Origin: Mytilisepta virgata | Lineage: Eukaryota > Mollusca > Bivalvia > Mytilida > Mytilidae | Assembly (NCBI GenBank): GCA_028015205.1 | Contig: CM051517.1 | Span: 43,287,135 to 43,351,134, forward strand | Direction of reading: 5' to 3' | Length of the DNA: 64,000 bases | In this document: one piece after another, positions 58,434-64,000 of the stretch | How the letters are laid out: each line of letters starts with the position of its first letter | How positions within the stretch are numbered: position 1 is the first letter of the stretch | Program-made: the position numbers and the translations under genes | Notes under the pieces: model-generated | What the model saw: only the letters and a program-made list of their open reading frames with translations | What the model was told of the DNA's origin: nothing | Databases searched by the model: none

Positions 58434-59280
58434 CAGACCTGCCAACTATCCCGATTTTGGCGGTATTATCCCGATTTTCATGCCTCAACCCGAATCCCGA
58501 TATCGGGTTCCTAAAACAAGCGAAAAACCCGATTTTCATAAATTCTACCCGAGAAAATGTTATTCTTACCGATTTCCGGAGATATTATCCAATCAAATTC
58601 ATCGTAGTATCTGATATTCGGGTCATGTTGATTTACCTGAGGATTATCGATCTGTTTTGACAGTAAGTATTATGTAAACATATACACGTGCCTCAATAAA
58701 ATCAATGATTTGTCAAAGTTTTATGGGTCTTAATTGGTAATAAAATTATTGATCTTTGTCAATACCGATCAGCTTGGGAGTTACATGTACATAATTAACT
58801 GTTTTAATTACTTATCATTTAATTGAGATTAATATTCTAATCAAGTTAACTATTCTTTAATCAGGTGAACATAGTTAATAATTATTTTAATAACTGATCA
58901 AAAGAATTTTGCAAATTAAACGTAAAGGCTTGGATGCTGTTTGCACATTGAGACAATTGTTATAAAAAGGATATGAAAAATGGAATTGAATCATAACAGT
59001 TCAAACTATCACAATGGCTGTTACTCCACCCAGCAAGAAGAAACGTTTGCCATAAACAAATGAACCAAATGAAAGAAACATCTTTACACAGAATGATACA
59101 CACAGCATCAAAACAATCTCAAGAGTTCAAGAAACAAACCAAAATTGATCCTAAATATACATGAAATACTTTCTACTGGACATTATGAAAAAAAAAACAG
59201 TCATAAGATGAAGCGATACATTTAAATTTTTTTCCCCGGGGAAAATCCCCCATGGAGGTTTTCAAAAGTTGGCAGGTCTG
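58434..59280. mobile_element. hAT-like non-autonomous DNA element (847 bp)
   Basis: The ends CAGACCTGCCAAC and GTTGGCAGGTCTG are exact inverted repeats. They are flanked by the direct duplication TTGTAAT (58427-58433 and 59281-59287). CAG-starting termini fit hAT elements, although hAT duplications are normally 8 bp. The left part is rich in CCCGATTTT words. No transposase is present, and the two overlapping frames at 58345-58660 show no domain. Confidence 0.78.
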
Positions 59281-59287
59281 TTGTAAT

Positions 59288-62200
59288 GCAGGATGTGTAC
59301 ATTTTGTTAATTATCTTTAAATTTTTAACTATGACTGATAGATTGTAATTAATTAACAGATGGATGTCATATTTCATTCTAAAAATCTCAAAAATCTATT
59401 TAAAATAATAATCCAGAAATATTTTGATTTGGGATGATAAGGCACTGTATAGACTTTTCCTTTGTTTTTAAGGACAGCTCATCAGCTAAGTCCTATATCA
59501 GTCCTAAATCAAATGAATTAGACATTATTTGATGTTCATACATAAATAAAGGTTTGTCTTATTGGCAGAAATTGATATCAATTAGTTTAATTGTCAAACA
59601 TATATTGAGCAAAGTAGAGCTAAACATAATGGACTAGGTTAACTGTGTCAGGCAAAACTTTTGTTGGAATGTAGATTTTTGGATATATATTGTAGAATGC
59701 TACATATTTTTTTAACTGGATTCTTCAACAGTTAAACATAGATTCTTACAGTAAGATTTGTCATGACCATCAGGAAGTTAGTTTAGACAAATATTTTCAC
59801 TTCATCTCATTTAAATTCACCAATGTTCATGAAAGTTATTGATTTTCATTTTGAATACAGTTGAGATAAATCAAGATATGAAATGTCTACATTCCTAGTA
59901 TTGGAGTTGTACGACAACATCTATAAGAAAATTCCATCCAGATAAAAGTATTCCAGCACTCCTAGAGTTAAGCTTGACCAAGAATGAATTTTTTAATCAG
60001 ATCTTATTGGATAATTTGAAAATTTTGAAATCACAAATTGTTTATATGCATGTAAGTTTGTATTTTTATCCTGATAGTAAATAAATCACCCTATGTAACT
60101 TACTAATGACCACTCTCCATTTGATTTTACTATGAAAGAAATGAAGGCTTTGTTGTACTATTTCCGAGAACTTTTTTCTTAAGACAGATTTAAAAAAAAA
60201 ATTTCAATAAATATATATAATCAATCAATCATCCCCTTTGGCAATATTAGATCATTGTATGTCTGCATATATGTACAATTATAAACTAACAAAAAATAAT
60301 CGTCATTTTTTTTTTTTTTTTTAGCTAAGTCCTATATCAGTGCCCCTTTAAGTAATTTAGAATATTTTATTCATAAAGATTTATTTGTATGGCATGGTTT
60401 AACTAATATTAGATTAGAGTATAGGTTTGTTATAAATGTGTTCACATTAATGATCTGGAAATATTGAAAAGAAAGATATCTCCCCTGACTGAAAATGGGA
60501 GATAACTCTTTCTTAGTAAGGTATTTTGGTTAAGTGACAGCATTATTAAATGTGATGAAAATTGTAATTTGTTTGTTGTATACATGTACATTTATTAATT
60601 TATGTGTAAAGATCTGTGAAATGTAGTCATTATATTTATATATTAGAATGGGAAACAGTTCAAATTGCTGCTGCAAAATTACTGTTCCTTTTTAACAAAA
60701 AATTCCATATTAAAATTTTCTTCTTTTAATTGTATAGCAACATAATATTCAAGGTAAAAAATAGGCAAATTTACCATAGCATAGCACAAACTGCAAAATG
60801 ACTTTGCAAACAGAAAATTTAAGATATTAAGTAGTTAGCTATAGAATGATATGTTTATGACACAAATATTGGGGAATAATATCCCTCCTAAAGTATTTGT
60901 AACACTTGAAAGCTTATATAGTATACTATTCTGAATGGTGTAATATCAACCAATAGCTGTGCAATAACTCTGTACTGTATATAATATTAAATGAAACAGC
61001 AATCTGTTGTATACATGGGCAACAGCAAATTGAAAAGTTTCTTGTTATGGTGGAAGACTTTACATAGATTGTAGTTATTTTTCATTTCTCTGGAAAAGGA
61101 GTCCATTTAAATATTGTTAAATTGTCTTTTACATTGGTGCTGGAATCTGCTGATTACTAAATAACAGATTTATCATTATTTTTTATACCGATTGAGAACA
61201 GTTTGATATCACTTAATGATATGAAAAATGAGCTTTGATTGGTTATTGCACGATATGATATCATTTTTGATTGGATTTAAAACTTGCTCATAAGAGGAAA
61301 AGGCTTCATAACTACGGAAAATTATATCATTCTTGTTTAAGTAAACCACAATTTTGTGTTACTATTTTGAAATTAGATAACTCAAGTTGATAGTTTGCAA
61401 TATCTAATTTTCACTCGTTAAAGCTATATAATTCATCTTTATAACAAGATCTATATTATATGTAGCAAAAAAGTTACAATGGAATCAGTGATAAATTTTA
61501 ATCAAGTAGACTCATAATGGAAGCTGTTTTATAAAAGGTTAAGGACAATTTAACAAAACAACAATAGCATAGTTTATGTAAAAACTTTGGTATACGAGGC
61601 CAAGTAAACTTAATTAGTAGATTATCATCCAGGGCCGCCAAATAATATGGAGCGGTTGGAAGTATTTTTTAAAATAAAACCTTGAGGAAACAAATGAAAT
61701 TATATGTATTTGGACTTAAGATGGAAGGTATTTTAATTGATAGTCGTATAAAGGAGAAGTGAAACAACACAAAAATAGTTAAAATTGGTAACAAACCATC
61801 CCTTTCTTTCATTCAAGCCGGTAACTACTCTCATTATCACGAAAACCATGTTTACAAATGAAACTGAAATTGAAATGATAGTGTAAGAATACGTTCGGGT
61901 CGGGAGCAGACACCAAAATATTGCGCAAACTATTTTTGTAAAAAAAAATTAAAAATTAGGGTGGCCCGATTTTTGAGGGTGCAGGCAGGGATGATAATCT
62001 ATTAATTTTAATTGGCCTTATATATAGTGATGTAAAAGTAGTTTTACCTTGAATTTTCTCTGATGCATTTGTTTGGAACAGAAGTTTCAAAAATCCAAAA
62101 CAACTGTATTTCCAGCATACTGTTTCCCAGGTAAAAATTTATACAAAAGATTTTTTTATAATTCTTGAATTGTTCTAATTACGCAGGTTTACACTTTATA

Positions 62201-63171
62201 TATGTATTATTAGTGGAAAAATAAAAGTCAATTTGAAGGAATGCCTTATTTGTTACCTTATAACAAAAACTATGCAGGATATATGAAATTCACATAACTT
62301 GGGCCACTTAAAATAAATTTCTCATCACCTGTAACATCTGAACCACTCATTCAGGTGGAAATAATTTGTGATTATTTAAATTCCAGATTTTCATGGCTGT
62401 CCTTCCCAAGTCTTAACTGCAATTTATGCAGTGTTTAAACTTCAGTTAAATCAAAGCTGAAGATAATTTTATTTCCCAAAAAAGCTTGAATTGAGTTTTT
62501 GATATTTCTTTATGGTCTAATTTAATCAATTCTTCACATAAAATCTACACTTACACATGACAAGTATTAGTAGAGAAACCATGCTTTTATCGCTGTTCTC
62601 CATCAACAAAGCCTTCAACAGAGAAAAAAATCACAGTGACAGACAGTCCCTAGTTGAATTCTTTATAAAAAATATCAGAAGATATAATCTGGGATTTATA
62701 TGGATATCAGATTAACAGTCTGCAGACCATTTGTCTTTCCTTACTTAATTCCACATGTGAAATTTTAAACTTAGCTGCTACTCTGACAAATCTGATTTTA
62801 GAAGAAGGAAGCATTCCCCAAATAATCACATATTGATTCCATATATCATATAGACCTAATTCTTAAGAGCTTGGTTGCAGATGAGGCCATTACTAAACTC
62901 CACAAACAATCAAACACCTGTTAATGTTTGCCTTTTCTGTAGGACATGACCAAACTGGTATTCAGATTTTCCAGAACTCAGATTAGCAACACTTAACATT
63001 AAAGTCATATGTAACAATTGCCTATCAAAGGTTAAGGCCAGTTATAGAATAGACAATAAAATTGATCTTAATTTTTTAATATTCTACAATATATAAATAT
63101 ATTCAAACAATAAATGGCACTTTGATTGTATGGAATGTTAGCTGTCACACGTTAGTAGCGAGCGATATACA
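59288..63171. other. AT-rich region with no recognised gene
   Basis: I see no exon, RNA gene or complete mobile element on either strand. There is a T run at about 60307-60323 and an ordinary scatter of AATAAA hexamers. The phrase GCTAAGTCCTATATCAGT occurs twice (59475-59492 and 60324-60341), suggesting a diffuse repeat or duplication. Confidence 0.45.
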
Positions 63172-63412
63172 TGTAGGAGCATATGCAATTTCTACATATG
63201 GGTCATGTAGAAAAGCCTTTGTTTAATGGGGGCAGCCATATTGTGCTACATACTAAAGCTAGAAAAAGTTTCGTTTGCCAGAATTAAGTAAAGTAAGGGA
63301 AATAATTTGCTTCCAATTATAATTTTAGAATCAGAATCGTGATACCTGAAATCAGTTTCCAAAATTGCTGTACTCACATCATTGGCCACGCCAACAGCAT
63401 ATTAATAAATAC
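63172..63412. repeat. Dispersed ~245-bp repeat, copy 2
   Basis: Same order of words as 26271-26515 (GGAGCATATGCAATTTCTAC, AATGGGGGCAGCCATATTGT, AAGTAAAGTAAGGGAAATAA, CATTGGCCACGCCAACAGCA) with scattered substitutions and a small difference in the middle. Both copies have the same orientation. Confidence 0.8.
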
Positions 63413-64000
63413 AGTATGAATTGGAATATCAGTGGCAGAAACCAGAGGGGAGCATTGAGTGTGTATGCCCCTAACTCCTCCTTTTGATTGCCAAAAAAAT
63501 ATTTTATCGATACATATGATTTTTAAATTTGTCAAACATTTTTTTTACATTTTTCAATTCAAAATTTTACATCCACCTTTCAAAAATCATGGATCCGCCC
63601 TAAATATATACTGTAAATTCAGAAAATAATCTAATGGAAAAAAGAAAAATTCAATAATTAAATCTTGCACTTAATATTTTATTAGCAATTTTGAAAATGC
63701 ATTAATTTGTCTGGCATTACTGTCGTCTGTCGAAGAATTTCAACAATACACACAATTCTTTCTGATTTTAAAAGTCAAGAAAAACAATCATAAAACATCA
63801 AAATAATATTTAAAGCCAATAACAATAACTAAACACAAAGTATTTGTATATATTAAAAAGAAAAAAAATTTTATATTAGCACATTCTTTATATAAATATA
63901 TGAAATGTTACATTGATACATATATACACAAAAACATTCAATTTGGAGTAAAGCTTTCTTTCTGGTGAATTTTGTTAAATTTTACTGATATATATATTCA
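63413..64000. other. AT-rich end of window
   Basis: No coding sequence, RNA gene or identifiable repeat was seen. Confidence 0.4.

Overview
This is a eukaryotic window: AT-rich DNA with a few multi-exon genes split by long, repeat-filled introns using GT-AG splice sites. The recognisable proteins are animal proteins. The gene content together with the dense non-autonomous repeats suggests a lophotrochozoan, most likely a marine bivalve of mussel type. That placement is inference; no database was searched.

Three host genes were assembled by hand from splice sites, and reading-frame phase agrees across every junction. (1) The last four coding exons of a mitochondrial-type glycerol-3-phosphate acyltransferase (GPAT1/GPAM-like), plus strand, 3391-12795; the upstream exons lie outside the window. 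(2) A complete SLC24A5/NCKX5-like K+-dependent Na+/Ca2+ exchanger, minus strand, 11 coding exons from 52054 down to 19896, 515 aa. (3) A complete BNIP3-like mitophagy receptor, plus strand, 6 coding exons from 52549 to 56890, 170 aa. Genes 1 and 2 converge tail to tail. Genes 2 and 3 are head to head, with 494 bp between their start codons and a TCACGTGA palindrome in that gap.

Mobile DNA fills much of the rest. A near full-length Tigger/pogo transposon with a single frameshift occupies 2-3292. Two non-autonomous Helitrons lie at 10138-12197 and 49382-50746, and the first interrupts another repeat at a site whose uninterrupted form is also visible in the window. A PIF/Harbinger-like element lies at 20193-22313 and a hAT-like element at 58434-59280. 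Several foldback sequences and several non-autonomous families built around roughly 160-300 bp internal tandem repeats are also present.

The most unusual observation is that coding-exon fragments have been tandemly amplified in place in two neighbouring genes. The SLC24A5-like exon carrying part of the alpha-2 ion-binding repeat is preceded, inside its own intron, by about 12 degenerate 61-bp copies of its acceptor-proximal part, most keeping a 3' splice-site AG. In the GPAT1-like gene, one exon with its splice donor is followed at once by two further near-identical partial copies. The first array could work as a bank of decoy splice acceptors, since use of a consensus copy would read into an in-frame stop.

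From 59.3 kb to the end no gene was recognised.
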